Below are positions 1-7,664 of a stretch of 64,000 nt of DNA, one piece after another (within the stretch, counting starts at the first letter, position 1; each line of letters starts with the position of its first letter). The stretch spans positions 69,444 through 133,443 of the forward strand of contig JANXBI010000003.1 in assembly GCA_025060675.1 (NCBI GenBank). The letters run 5' to 3'. Source of the stretch: Candidatus Caldatribacterium sp. (lineage in GTDB: Bacteria; Atribacterota; Atribacteria; Atribacterales; Caldatribacteriaceae). Under the pieces are notes generated by a model that saw only the letters and a list, made by a program, of their open reading frames with translations, ran no database searches and was not told where the DNA came from. Made by a program: the position numbers and the translations under genes.

Positions 1-775
1 GGACTTCGTCCTTTCTCTCCTCTTTGACAATTTCTTCTGTGGTTTCCCTCTCCTGCATGGTAACCTCTGCTCTTTCCACCTCGGCAACAGACTCAACAAT
101 CTTTGTGATTTCCTCGGGCGTAAGCTCTGACCGTACGAAAATCTCAAAACTCTGGCCAAAACGCTCGCTCTCAAGGTCGGTAAGCGAAGGATTTGTGCTC
201 ACAACCTCAACCCCACTCTCCTGGAGGCGGTTAATCACAAGGTATGCTCTGACTCCTTTCATGGAACAGTCAAGGGTGAGGAACACTCGTACAATGTACT
301 CTCTCTCCTCCTTGGGAGTCTCCAAGCGGTGCTCCTTTTCTTCAAGCTCTCTTTTGGCAGCTTCCTTCTCCTCAACCTTTTCCCGCTTCCCGAGGAAATT
401 CTGGAGCATGCTGACAATTTCCCCGATTTCCACCTCAGGTTCCTTGCCTTCAAGGGCGATACCATTCCGCATGAACTTCAAAAGATCCACGCCCCGAAGG
501 AGCGTGTCCACGAGCTCAGGAGTAACCGCAATGGTCTTTTTCCGAACCCCATCAAGGAGGTTCTCCATAAGATGGGCGAGCTCCATCATTTTCTGGAAAC
601 CCATAGAGCTTGAGGAGCCTTTAATGGTATGGAACGAGCGAAATATAGCCTGAACGAGGCTCTCGTCATCGGGGCTTTTCTCAAGCTGGACAAGATTTTC
701 CTCAAGACGCTCAATGTGTTCCTCAACCTCTTCGAGAAAGACCCCAAGGTATCGTTCCATGTCAAAAGTTTCCAC
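1..775 (-). CDS. cheA: CheA-like chemotaxis histidine kinase, N-terminal part
   Basis: Partial: the frame is open to the left edge, so the kinase, CheW-like and dimer domains lie outside. The visible ~258 residues begin with an Hpt (P1) domain whose motif SFHTIKGSS carries the phospho-accepting His near residue 49. A Glu/Lys-rich linker follows, then a region (EYIVRVFLTLDCSMKGVRAY...) resembling the P2 response-regulator-docking domain. The start is taken as GTG at 775, with GGAGGGTGG about 10 bases upstream; an internal ATG at 760 lacks a good ribosome site. It would phosphorylate CheY/CheB in response to receptors such as the one at 33-35.7 kb. Recognition rests on the Hpt motif and order of domains. 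Confidence 0.85.
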   Translation of the reverse strand, partial: METFDMERYLGVFLEEVEEHIERLEENLVQLEKSPDDESLVQAIFRSFHTIKGSSSSMGFQKMMELAHLMENLLDGVRKKTIAVTPELVDTLLRGVDLLKFMRNGIALEGKEPEVEIGEIVSMLQNFLGKREKVEEKEAAKRELEEKEHRLETPKEEREYIVRVFLTLDCSMKGVRAYLVINRLQESGVEVVSTNPSLTDLESERFGQSFEIFVRSELTPEEITKIVESVAEVERAEVTMQERETTEEIVKEERKDEV

Positions 776-802
776 CAATTTCGCCACCCTCCTCCCCTCT
801 AC

Positions 803-1399
803 CTAAACCTTTCCCGGTGAAGGACGCGTAAGCGTCACATGCACTACAGTAACCGCAAGATGAGCGATATCGATTTCCTCCACATATGGAACAAAGCCCT
901 CTTTCTCTACCACAAGCACTACTTTCCCCACAGGGAGATTGTCAAGGACAAAGCTCCCGTCTCTGCCAGTCGTTGTAGTGTACGTACCATCCACGGTCAC
1001 TGTAGCCCCAGAAAGAGGATTCCCTTCTTCACCCCACACATATCCTACCAGTTTTCCCAAAAGCGGTGCAAGTTCAATGGTGAGCGAAAAGGAAGAAGTG
1101 GCTGCAGGAACATCCACGGCTTCGCTTTTTTGGGCATACCCCGTGGAGGAAACAATGAAAACTTGCCGCCCTGAGGGAACACGGGGCAAGAAAAACGACC
1201 CATCCGAGGCAGTAAGGTCAAAACACTCTGGGAAATCTCGAAGCCGCACCTGTGCGCCCTCAACACCCTCGCGAGTCACCGCATCGATGACCTTCCCCCG
1301 TACCGCAACCAGGGAATGGACCGAGGGTAAGGGATCCAGGTTCCCAAAGCAGCCCGAAACAAGGAAAAGGCAAAGCAGGAAAACGGCAACCTCCCGCAC
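803..1399 (-). CDS. lipoprotein with two carboxypeptidase-regulatory-like (CarboxypepD_reg) domains
   Basis: A short hydrophobic signal ending in the lipobox LVSGC predicts a membrane-anchored lipoprotein. Two beta-sandwich repeats follow: RGKVIDAVTREGVEGAQVRL...ASDGSFFLPRVPSG and VGYVWGEEGNPLSGATVTVDG...GRDGSFVLDNLPVG. Both show the G-x-V...A-x-V...DG-x-F pattern of CarboxypepD_reg/DUF4198-type domains, which are structural or adhesive. The start is GTG at 1399, right behind GAGGGGGGT and one base after the stop of the upstream gene, so the two lipoproteins are translationally coupled. No enzymatic residues are seen. Its exact role is unknown; a cell-envelope location is likely. Confidence 0.75.
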   Translation of the reverse strand: MREVAVFLLCLFLVSGCFGNLDPLPSVHSLVAVRGKVIDAVTREGVEGAQVRLRDFPECFDLTASDGSFFLPRVPSGRQVFIVSSTGYAQKSEAVDVPAATSSFSLTIELAPLLGKLVGYVWGEEGNPLSGATVTVDGTYTTTTGRDGSFVLDNLPVGKVVLVVEKEGFVPYVEEIDIAHLAVTVVHVTLTRPSPGKV

Positions 1400-1400
1400 C

Positions 1401-1748
1401 TCAACCCCCCTCACGAGCAAGGTAGTACACGTACCGACCAGGAGTGAGCTCAAGAGTGTAAATCGTGATGGTATCGGTAATGGAAAGGTACCCTTCCTTC
1501 GTTATGGAAACCACGTACGTTCCAGGAGGAAGCTGGAAATGAGCCCTCCCATTTGCGTCGGTGTAGCGGACTGCGGTAACGTTTCCCTCCACCGAAACCC
1601 GAGCAAGGGGGACAGGCAGGACAGAACCCCCCGGTGAGTCGAGACGCATTTCGTAGACGAAAATGTACGTGTCCTTCATCTGCCAGCGGACCCCACAACC
1701 AGAAACGAAAAGAAAAAGAAGGAGTACGACCCCAAGATATTTCCCCAT
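1401..1748 (-). CDS. small lipoprotein with one CarboxypepD_reg-like domain
   Basis: 115 residues. The signal sequence ends in FVSGC (lipobox, Cys18). The mature part holds one beta-sandwich unit, with PLARVSVEGNVTAVRYTDANGRAHFQLPPGTYVV matching the same pattern as the two repeats in the next gene, so the pair probably arose by duplication. The ATG has AGGAGG about 8 bases upstream. It is the first gene of a unit that continues through the second lipoprotein towards the CheA-like gene, with gaps of 1 and 27 bases. No catalytic motif is visible; function unknown. Confidence 0.72.
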   Translation of the reverse strand: MGKYLGVVLLLFLFVSGCGVRWQMKDTYIFVYEMRLDSPGGSVLPVPLARVSVEGNVTAVRYTDANGRAHFQLPPGTYVVSITKEGYLSITDTITIYTLELTPGRYVYYLAREGG

Positions 1749-2234
1749 TGCCAGACCTCCTCAAAAGCTGCACAACTTTTGGATAAAAAACCCTGCCACT
1801 TTTTCCCTGTGGTATGATAAAGAGGGCGCGCGGGAGGTGTTCTTTCTTGAGCGTTGTTCTCTCTACCTTAGAGGGCATCACAAGAGAAATTCTGGAAATC
1901 CATTGCTCCAGGTACTCTCCATTTTTCCCTCCTGAAAGCAGCCTAAAGCGGGTTTTTGATCCTCCTAGCCTCAAGACCGACCCCTCCACCTTAAAAAGGC
2001 CTAAGGTGCAGACTTTTTCGAATTCCCGCAAGCATCTTTGTCCTCTCCTTGCACCACAAAGACCAAAAAGGTCCAGTGGAAACACCTCCCTTACCCCAAG
2101 GGGCACCAACACGTGGTTTGTTCATTTCCCTTGCCTCCTGCGGGATGAAGGGCCGAATTGCCATCATAGGAGGTTCTTTTCAGTGCGCTCAACAGAAAAG
2201 CCTCCTAAAACCACAGAGGTTTGGTGATGCAACC
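1749..2234. other. intergenic region without a supported gene
   Basis: Divergent spacer between the lipoproteins and the DUF2271 gene. The open frames here have proline/serine-rich compositions typical of non-coding shadow frames. A weak hairpin at 1987-2008 (CACCTTA/TAAGGTG, 8-base loop) followed by TTTTT at 2013-2017 could terminate rightward transcripts, but no gene precedes it. AGGAGG at 2169-2174 sits before a 14-codon frame starting GTG at 2183; it ends right before the next gene and may be chance. Confidence 0.5.
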
Positions 2235-2804
2235 GTGGACAGGGTGCGCTTTCTCTCCTTCACGATCCTCGCAGTCCTCTCTTTTGTTCTCCCTGGTCCT
2301 CGAACCACCAGTAAAGAAAACCAGAGTCTGGGTACCTTAGAAATCTCTTTCGATTTCACTAGGCAGCGGACGATTGCCTCAAACCAGTACGCCGTATGGA
2401 TTGAGGATGCCAAGGGGAACGTGGTGAAGACACTCTCCGTTACAGCATTCACTGGGCGAGGAGGATACAGACGCCGACCCGATTGCCTCCCAACCTGGGT
2501 GCAGAAGGCAAGACCTCAAGAGCTCCCTAAGATTGATGCCATAACGAGTGCCACTCCAAAGAGTGGACCCCAAGTGTACACCTGGGATGGACAGGATGAG
2601 GAGGGAAATTTCGTAACTCCTGGGGTGTACCGCTTCATCATCGAAGCAACGCTTTACTGGTCGAATCGAGTGATTTTCACAGGAACTTTCACGTACGGTG
2701 GAGAAAGCACGGATACCATTCCCATTACGGTAGAACGCTTCGGTGGAAGAGAAAACGAGGATATGATTACCAACGTGAAAGCACGGTACGTCAAGAGAGG
2801 ATAA
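2235..2804 (+). CDS. exported DUF2271-family protein
   Basis: About 189 residues from the GTG at 2235, which is preceded by GGTGA at 7 bases. A signal peptide (VRFLSFTILAVLSFVLPG) is followed by a domain matching DUF2271: GTLEISFDF near the start, YAVWIEDAKGNVVKTLSV, then WDGQDEEGNFVTPGVYRFIIEATLYW and a final beta-rich segment. This family is predicted periplasmic, has a FlgD-like beta fold and is often found with flavin-linked or FMN-transfer proteins; none is visible here. An earlier in-frame ATG at 2145 would put about 30 uncharged residues in front of the signal and is less likely. It is monocistronic. The biochemical role is unknown. Confidence 0.72.
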   Translation: MDRVRFLSFTILAVLSFVLPGPRTTSKENQSLGTLEISFDFTRQRTIASNQYAVWIEDAKGNVVKTLSVTAFTGRGGYRRRPDCLPTWVQKARPQELPKIDAITSATPKSGPQVYTWDGQDEEGNFVTPGVYRFIIEATLYWSNRVIFTGTFTYGGESTDTIPITVERFGGRENEDMITNVKARYVKRG

Positions 2805-3136
2805 AAGTGTATCGCAAAGCCACAGAGTGGAGAAGGTAGCAAGCATGTTTTGAAGTTGCCGAAACCAAGACAAACACTGCGCTTCTGTGTCCTTATAGCC
2901 TCAGGATTGAGCCACAAGTTCCACAATACCTGTACCACTTTAGCGTCTGAGAGTAAACAAGGGTACCCAGACGGTTACGGACGGAGAGATACCCCTTGGA
3001 GTGGTAGGTCGCTCTCAGAGCGGCGCAAAGCGGAATCAGAAGAATCTACCATTCCCCCACAGAAAATAAATGGGAAAGGCTATTGCTTGTTATTTTGCCC
3101 CTTTTAAGAGAGGGTGAGCTTGCCAAGTCCACACCC
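2805..3136. other. intergenic region, nothing recognised
   Basis: Between two convergent genes. No RNA gene, strong hairpin with a T-run, or plausible coding frame was seen. Confidence 0.5.
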
Positions 3137-4246
3137 TCACCCCAAAAACCGTAAGCCCTCATCAAGCATGATGAGATACTGCTTGAGGGGAACGTAATTG
3201 GCGATGGAATTCCCAGAACCCAAAGCAAAACCACCGTGTGGAGCAAGTTCCTCGAGGATACCACGCACGTATCGGCGAAGTTCCTCCTCTGGAAGGCGGA
3301 TGAGCTTATCCAAATCAACCCCACCAAGGATACCCACCCGATTCCCATAACGTTTCCCAAACTCCGTTACAGGGAGAATTTCGTCTTGGAAAGAGTGGAA
3401 CGCATCGACAGGAACCTCATCGAGGAAGGCGTCAAAAACCCGGTAGATATTCCCACAGGAGTGGAGGAAGTAGTACTTTCCTTTCTCATGAGCAAGACTA
3501 CAGAGCCTCTTGTGCCAGGGGAAGACGAATTCCTCAAGATCTCGAGGAGAGAGGAATGTGGCACTCCTGTACCCCCAATCGTCTCCTTGGAAAATCCCGC
3601 CCACAATATCTAAATCGATGAGTTGCTGGTAAAACGAAAGAATAATTGCTCCTACTCGCTCGAAAACCGCCCGAACAAGAGCTCTATTCTCGTAAAGGAG
3701 CAGGGAAAGGCCTTCAAAACCAAGAAGCGTCTCGCTCACCACCTCAAAAATCCCTCCACAGGCGTTGAGAAGAAGCTTCATGCCCTCCGGCAGGATACGG
3801 GAAAGTTCTTCATAGGGAGAAAAATCAAAGCCTTCCACACTTGGCCAGGGATAGCACTCAAAATCCGTAAAGGAGGTAATGACCCCAGAAGATTCTTCCA
3901 CCCATTCCCGTACTCCTCGCGAGAGAAGAGCAGGATCCTCTCCTCTGCGAACTTTTCCTGGGAAATGGAGTCCCATGCCTGGGACGTCAACAAAAATACA
4001 GTAATCGTACCCCAGGCGTTTGAAGAAACGCACATACTGGGAGAGAAGGCAAGGCATGACTTCCCGTGTCGGTGATGCAAGGGTCTCCCCGAAAAAAGAA
4101 CGCGTAACCTCTCCAATAACCTCAGGGTCGATAAGGAGTTCGGCAAAGTGAACCCTCTTTGGTTTCTTTTTTCCCACCACAACTGCCACAAATTCGGCAA
4201 AATCCGGAACAAAGGTGTCCTTTACGATGCATTCGACGATACGCAT
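3137..4246 (-). CDS. uroporphyrinogen decarboxylase (UroD)-family protein, likely corrinoid methyltransferase-like
   Basis: 369 residues, UroD/MtaA TIM-barrel superfamily. The motif YYFLHSCGNIYRVFD holds the His-x-Cys pair that binds zinc in MtaA/MtbA-type methyltransferases; GGVDLDKLIRLPEEEL and GGFALGSGNSIANYVP follow as in family members, with Ser/Asn where MtaA has a second Cys. True heme UroD is unlikely because no heme genes are nearby. Start: the ATG at 4246 is preceded by GGAGAG and lies one base past the upstream stop, so it is preferred over longer frames. It is the last gene of the sbcD-sbcC-nurA-herA-yjbQ operon. Substrate unknown; a methyltransferase role is inferred from family only. 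Confidence 0.75.
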   Translation of the reverse strand: MRIVECIVKDTFVPDFAEFVAVVVGKKKPKRVHFAELLIDPEVIGEVTRSFFGETLASPTREVMPCLLSQYVRFFKRLGYDYCIFVDVPGMGLHFPGKVRRGEDPALLSRGVREWVEESSGVITSFTDFECYPWPSVEGFDFSPYEELSRILPEGMKLLLNACGGIFEVVSETLLGFEGLSLLLYENRALVRAVFERVGAIILSFYQQLIDLDIVGGIFQGDDWGYRSATFLSPRDLEEFVFPWHKRLCSLAHEKGKYYFLHSCGNIYRVFDAFLDEVPVDAFHSFQDEILPVTEFGKRYGNRVGILGGVDLDKLIRLPEEELRRYVRGILEELAPHGGFALGSGNSIANYVPLKQYLIMLDEGLRFLG

Positions 4247-4247
4247 G

Positions 4248-4643
4248 CTACTCTCCAATAACCTGCACCCAGACGCGACGTTGCCTTGGGCCGTCGAACT
4301 CACAGAGGAAGATTCCCTGCCAAGTCCCAAGGAGAATTTTGCCATCTTCAAAGATAACGTTCACCGAAGGACCCACCAGGGAAGCCTTCACATGGGCAGG
4401 GGCATTCCCCTCAACGTGCTCATAGGGAAGGTGCTCAGGAACAACATGGCGGAGACCCCGGAGGATGTCCAAAACCACGTCCGGATCGGCACTCTCATTA
4501 ATGGTCACCCCTGCAGTCGTGTGAGGAACGTATACCGTGCAGATACCCCGCTTCTTCCCTGACTCCTGCACTGCCTGACGAACAAGAGAGGTGATATTCA
4601 CCATCTCTTCCTTTTGCCGCGTAGCCACATTGAATTCCCGCAT
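4248..4643 (-). CDS. yjbQ: YjbQ/UPF0047 family protein
   Basis: 131 residues, the usual family length. It contains the hallmark CTVYVPHTTAGVTINESADPDV and the C-terminal GTWQGIFLCEFDGPRQRRVWVQV. The family is a small trimeric beta-barrel enzyme with weak thiamine-phosphate synthase activity in E. coli; the His in PHTTAG and a His/Asp set bind a metal. The ATG at 4643 follows GAGTGAGGGTGA by a suitable gap and sits 10 bases after herA. Placement between a DNA-repair module and a UroD-like gene gives no clue to its job. Confidence 0.88.
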   Translation of the reverse strand: MREFNVATRQKEEMVNITSLVRQAVQESGKKRGICTVYVPHTTAGVTINESADPDVVLDILRGLRHVVPEHLPYEHVEGNAPAHVKASLVGPSVNVIFEDGKILLGTWQGIFLCEFDGPRQRRVWVQVIGE

Positions 4644-4653
4644 AGTATCACCC

Positions 4654-6594
4654 TCACTCAAAGAGTTTTTGGAATTCCTCCTCAGAAAGTGGCGCAACAT
4701 TTTTCCCACACCGCAACGTGCGTTTCTCTTCCGAAGTTGCCCAGGGTGTCAACGGGAAACGGACGGTGAGGGGAAGGCGGAAGAACGGTTGATCGACGAT
4801 GACCTCTCCTGGAAGAAGGGATGCGGCTTTCTCTCGCAGGATACCCTGGAGGTGGGCATACTCTTCTTTATGGAGCTCTGCGTGCTTTTGTCGTCCCACA
4901 ACGGTTGTCGCTGCCTGAGTGATAACTCGATAGTCGACTTGCGATGCGGTCTGTTCTGCTCCGATAAGCACAATCCGGAATGACCGTCCTCGCTCAGCCA
5001 CGTCCCGGAAAATCTGCCCAAGAAATCCACCCCCTTCCCGGGGAGCGTATTTATTGAGTTCATCAAGGTACACGAAAACCGGTTCCTTCAAGAGATCCTG
5101 TTCCTTGACCCAGAGCACCTCTCGAAGCACTGCCCCAACAACGAACGCCTGTCCTCGAGGGGGGAGCTTGGCGATGTCCACGACCGTTACCCCTCCCGGA
5201 CGGTTCCAAGCGAGCGCATACGCAGGCACCGGAGGAGCATCAAGAACCCTCTTCGGGGAAGGGAGAATGCTCCGCCAAAGTCTCCCCAGGCCACTGCGCT
5301 CAGCAAGACGCAATCTCCGGGAAATAGCCAGCACCGTCCGTTCATCAACACGTTCTTCCTCAAGCCTTTTTGCTAAGGCTTGAGTCCCTTCTCCCTCTGC
5401 ACAACCATGGAGGAGATCCACAAGGTCTCGAAGGGAGTTAGGTAACGCAAAACGGTGAAGCATCCAGGAAGGATCTTCGCCACATACCGCAAGATACACC
5501 CGAACAAGAGTTCGGTTGTCACAGCCCTCTAAGGAAAAACGGAGATTCTCCTCGCGGTAAGGCGTATCCCTGGCCAAAAGCTCAGACTTTGCCTCATGAA
5601 CGAGGCATTCGTACTGGTCCTGAAGGAATTCCTCAACAACCGAAACCACAAGCGAGAAGTTTGCGTTCCTCTCGAGCTCTTCGGGGTCAAAAAAGAGGGG
5701 CAAAAGCCCAAGTTCAGCGATGTCAAGAACGTCCCATCCATAGACTTGAACGTTCCCGCGCGAGTGAACAAGGTGAGGTTGACCATTGGGTTTTGGAGGG
5801 ACAGCGACCATGACGTTATCAAAAGGCTTTGGTTCGACGCCGAAACGCCGGAACATCCCTCTCCAGAGTTCAGCTTGCTTCGCATCTTCTGCATTTTCCC
5901 ACTCGCTGTTCCAGTGGTCGAGAAAAAGGAGGCTCTCCCCTTTCACGTTGAACACCAGAGCCCGACTGTCTCGGAGAAAGGTAGCAACATCATGAGCCAG
6001 GCAACACCCCGAAGCTTTCGGGTAGTTGAGCATCATCCAAAGGAGGAACGTGGCATACGAGGTCTTCGCAGCCACACCCGATTGCCCGCTGACGTTCACG
6101 TGCGCTCCGTTGTCACCAAGAAGGTACCGGACATCGAGGTAGGCGACCTCACTGTTTGAGAGCACCCCACAGGGGAGAGCTCGACGGGCTCTTTTCACCT
6201 CGTCAAACCCAAGAGCGATGTCAGTTTCTTCGGGAGCAGCAAGGAACACCCGTTCACCCACCGGGGGAGGAACGAGGGAGGGAATAGTGACAAAATGCTC
6301 CCCCTCCTTTTTGAGCGTCCGGGTCACCACAACCTGTCCAAGGTAGATGGTGACACCACTGTACTGCCCCTGGGCATATGCCTCTTCCTGGTATCCAGTA
6401 CTTACCGTTCCATCCCAGGAAGCCACTACCTCACTCACCACTCCATAGAGACGGAATGTCTCATCCCCCCAGGAGAAATCCACTCGCACAATGGTTTCAA
6501 GCCGAATGCCTGAAGAGAAGGCTGGATGCATCCGTACCCAGAAGGTATACGGGGTGACCTCCCGAAGGCCTGTCACAGTCCCAATAGCTTCCAC
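4654..6594 (-). CDS. herA: HerA-like hexameric DNA translocase/helicase
   Basis: About 646 residues. An N-terminal HAS-barrel (AIGTVTGLREVTPYTFWVRM) is followed by a P-loop near residues 168-180, SGQSGVAAKTSYA, and a Walker B near 511, VFVYLDELNKYAP; the C-terminal RecA fold ends with GQIFRDVAERGRSFRIVLIGAEQTASQV. HerA pumps DNA during resection of double-strand breaks together with NurA nuclease. The neighbouring order SbcD-SbcC-NurA-HerA supports this directly. Start: GTG at 6594 has GAGGTG six bases upstream; a TTG at 6618 would overlap the nurA stop and has no site. The P-loop is Ala-Lys-Thr rather than the usual Gly-Lys-Ser/Thr, so ATPase details may differ. Confidence 0.85.
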   Translation of the reverse strand: MEAIGTVTGLREVTPYTFWVRMHPAFSSGIRLETIVRVDFSWGDETFRLYGVVSEVVASWDGTVSTGYQEEAYAQGQYSGVTIYLGQVVVTRTLKKEGEHFVTIPSLVPPPVGERVFLAAPEETDIALGFDEVKRARRALPCGVLSNSEVAYLDVRYLLGDNGAHVNVSGQSGVAAKTSYATFLLWMMLNYPKASGCCLAHDVATFLRDSRALVFNVKGESLLFLDHWNSEWENAEDAKQAELWRGMFRRFGVEPKPFDNVMVAVPPKPNGQPHLVHSRGNVQVYGWDVLDIAELGLLPLFFDPEELERNANFSLVVSVVEEFLQDQYECLVHEAKSELLARDTPYREENLRFSLEGCDNRTLVRVYLAVCGEDPSWMLHRFALPNSLRDLVDLLHGCAEGEGTQALAKRLEEERVDERTVLAISRRLRLAERSGLGRLWRSILPSPKRVLDAPPVPAYALAWNRPGGVTVVDIAKLPPRGQAFVVGAVLREVLWVKEQDLLKEPVFVYLDELNKYAPREGGGFLGQIFRDVAERGRSFRIVLIGAEQTASQVDYRVITQAATTVVGRQKHAELHKEEYAHLQGILREKAASLLPGEVIVDQPFFRLPLTVRFPLTPWATSEEKRTLRCGKNVAPLSEEEFQKLFE

Positions 6595-6599
6595 ACCTT

Positions 6600-7664
6600 T
6601 CACCTCTTCCCTTTCCAAAGTGCCTGCCGAAGGAGTTCTTGTACAAGATGAGAAGGAGCAAAGTGTTGACTGAGACGCTCCTCAAGGGCAATGATGGGAA
6701 AGAGATTCTCCGGAAGCCGCTTCCATGGGTAATCCCCTGTAAGTCCAGGAAGGACCTGCGCAAGGCCATCGAAGAACCTGGTGATTTCTCCGCGAAGGGT
6801 TGAAAACTCCACTGCCGGAACAACGACCTCAAGGCGAACAAGGCCTTTCCAAGGAAAGTCGGGATCTTGAAGGAGGCGAAGGTACGAGAAAATCCGCAAA
6901 ATATCCGTACGATCCTCTCTGAGAAACCCCGCCACAAAAGGCGTCCTCCGCCCTTGGGGGAGTTGCCAAAGCTTCTCAAGCCACTCCCGAGGACACCGGA
7001 GCTCTTCAACCCTCTTCACAAGACCACAGGGACCGACACCAGGGATAAAAGAGGGAGGATCGATAAAGTGAATAGTGCCGTCCTTAACGACTGGGGCACG
7101 ATTCACAAGAAGGTCTCGCACCACCTCTTGCTCCAGACACTGCATGACGTTGAGAATCGCCTGCCGAGCCACCTCCGTATCAGGTAGGACTTGAGCACGC
7201 CGGCTCGTCTCCGCAAGGGAAAAAGTCATGTCCATGCCAAGGTTGAGTTCTGGGCGCTCCACAGTAGCACCCAAAGCAAGGTCCTTTCCCGCACCAAGAA
7301 CACGTCGATACCGAGGCAGAGAAGAAGGGGAAAAACCGAAGGAAAGTCCTTTTCCTTTTTCCCATAAAACCCAAGAGGCGGCTACCTCAGCAAGGAGGAG
7401 CACCGCGGTACGGAAGAGAATGCGAGCGTGAATGCGTACCTTCCCATCGACAAAGAACACCTGTTCGAAAGTCGGAAAGGAGGTGGTTCCATCGGGAAAC
7501 TCTCGCCAGACCTTACTCTCCCAGAACTCTTCTGGAGCAAGGGGAAAGACATCGCCAACTTCACGATGGAGGAAGACGTCCTCGCCACCGTGCCAGTGAT
7601 CCACCTGGGCGAAGTTGTTCCGAAGGAGTTCGGTTATATCGCGAGGTTCTCGTTTCTCCTCCAT
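6600..7664 (-). CDS. nurA: NurA-type nuclease
   Basis: 354 residues, somewhat longer than archaeal NurA. The N-terminal FFVDGKVRIHARIL is a candidate for the first acidic motif of the RNase H-like NurA fold, and HFIDPPSFIPGVGPCGLVKRVEEL is a candidate for the later one; the family motifs are divergent and I cannot confirm all metal ligands. Identity leans on position: it overlaps the 3' end of sbcC by 31 bases and ends five bases before herA. In archaea NurA digests 5' strands while HerA pumps DNA. ATG at 7664. If not NurA it is still a dedicated partner of HerA. Confidence 0.72.
   Translation of the reverse strand: MEEKREPRDITELLRNNFAQVDHWHGGEDVFLHREVGDVFPLAPEEFWESKVWREFPDGTTSFPTFEQVFFVDGKVRIHARILFRTAVLLLAEVAASWVLWEKGKGLSFGFSPSSLPRYRRVLGAGKDLALGATVERPELNLGMDMTFSLAETSRRAQVLPDTEVARQAILNVMQCLEQEVVRDLLVNRAPVVKDGTIHFIDPPSFIPGVGPCGLVKRVEELRCPREWLEKLWQLPQGRRTPFVAGFLREDRTDILRIFSYLRLLQDPDFPWKGLVRLEVVVPAVEFSTLRGEITRFFDGLAQVLPGLTGDYPWKRLPENLFPIIALEERLSQHFAPSHLVQELLRQALWKGKR

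Noticed and set aside
1814..2227. 137-codon plus-strand frame before the DUF2271 gene
   Set aside because: Composition is low-complexity Ser/Pro/Arg, no ribosome site, and it ends just before the real start.
2183..2227. Leader peptide with AGGAGG before the DUF2271 gene
   Set aside because: The 14 codons show no regulatory codon run or attenuator structure; probably chance.
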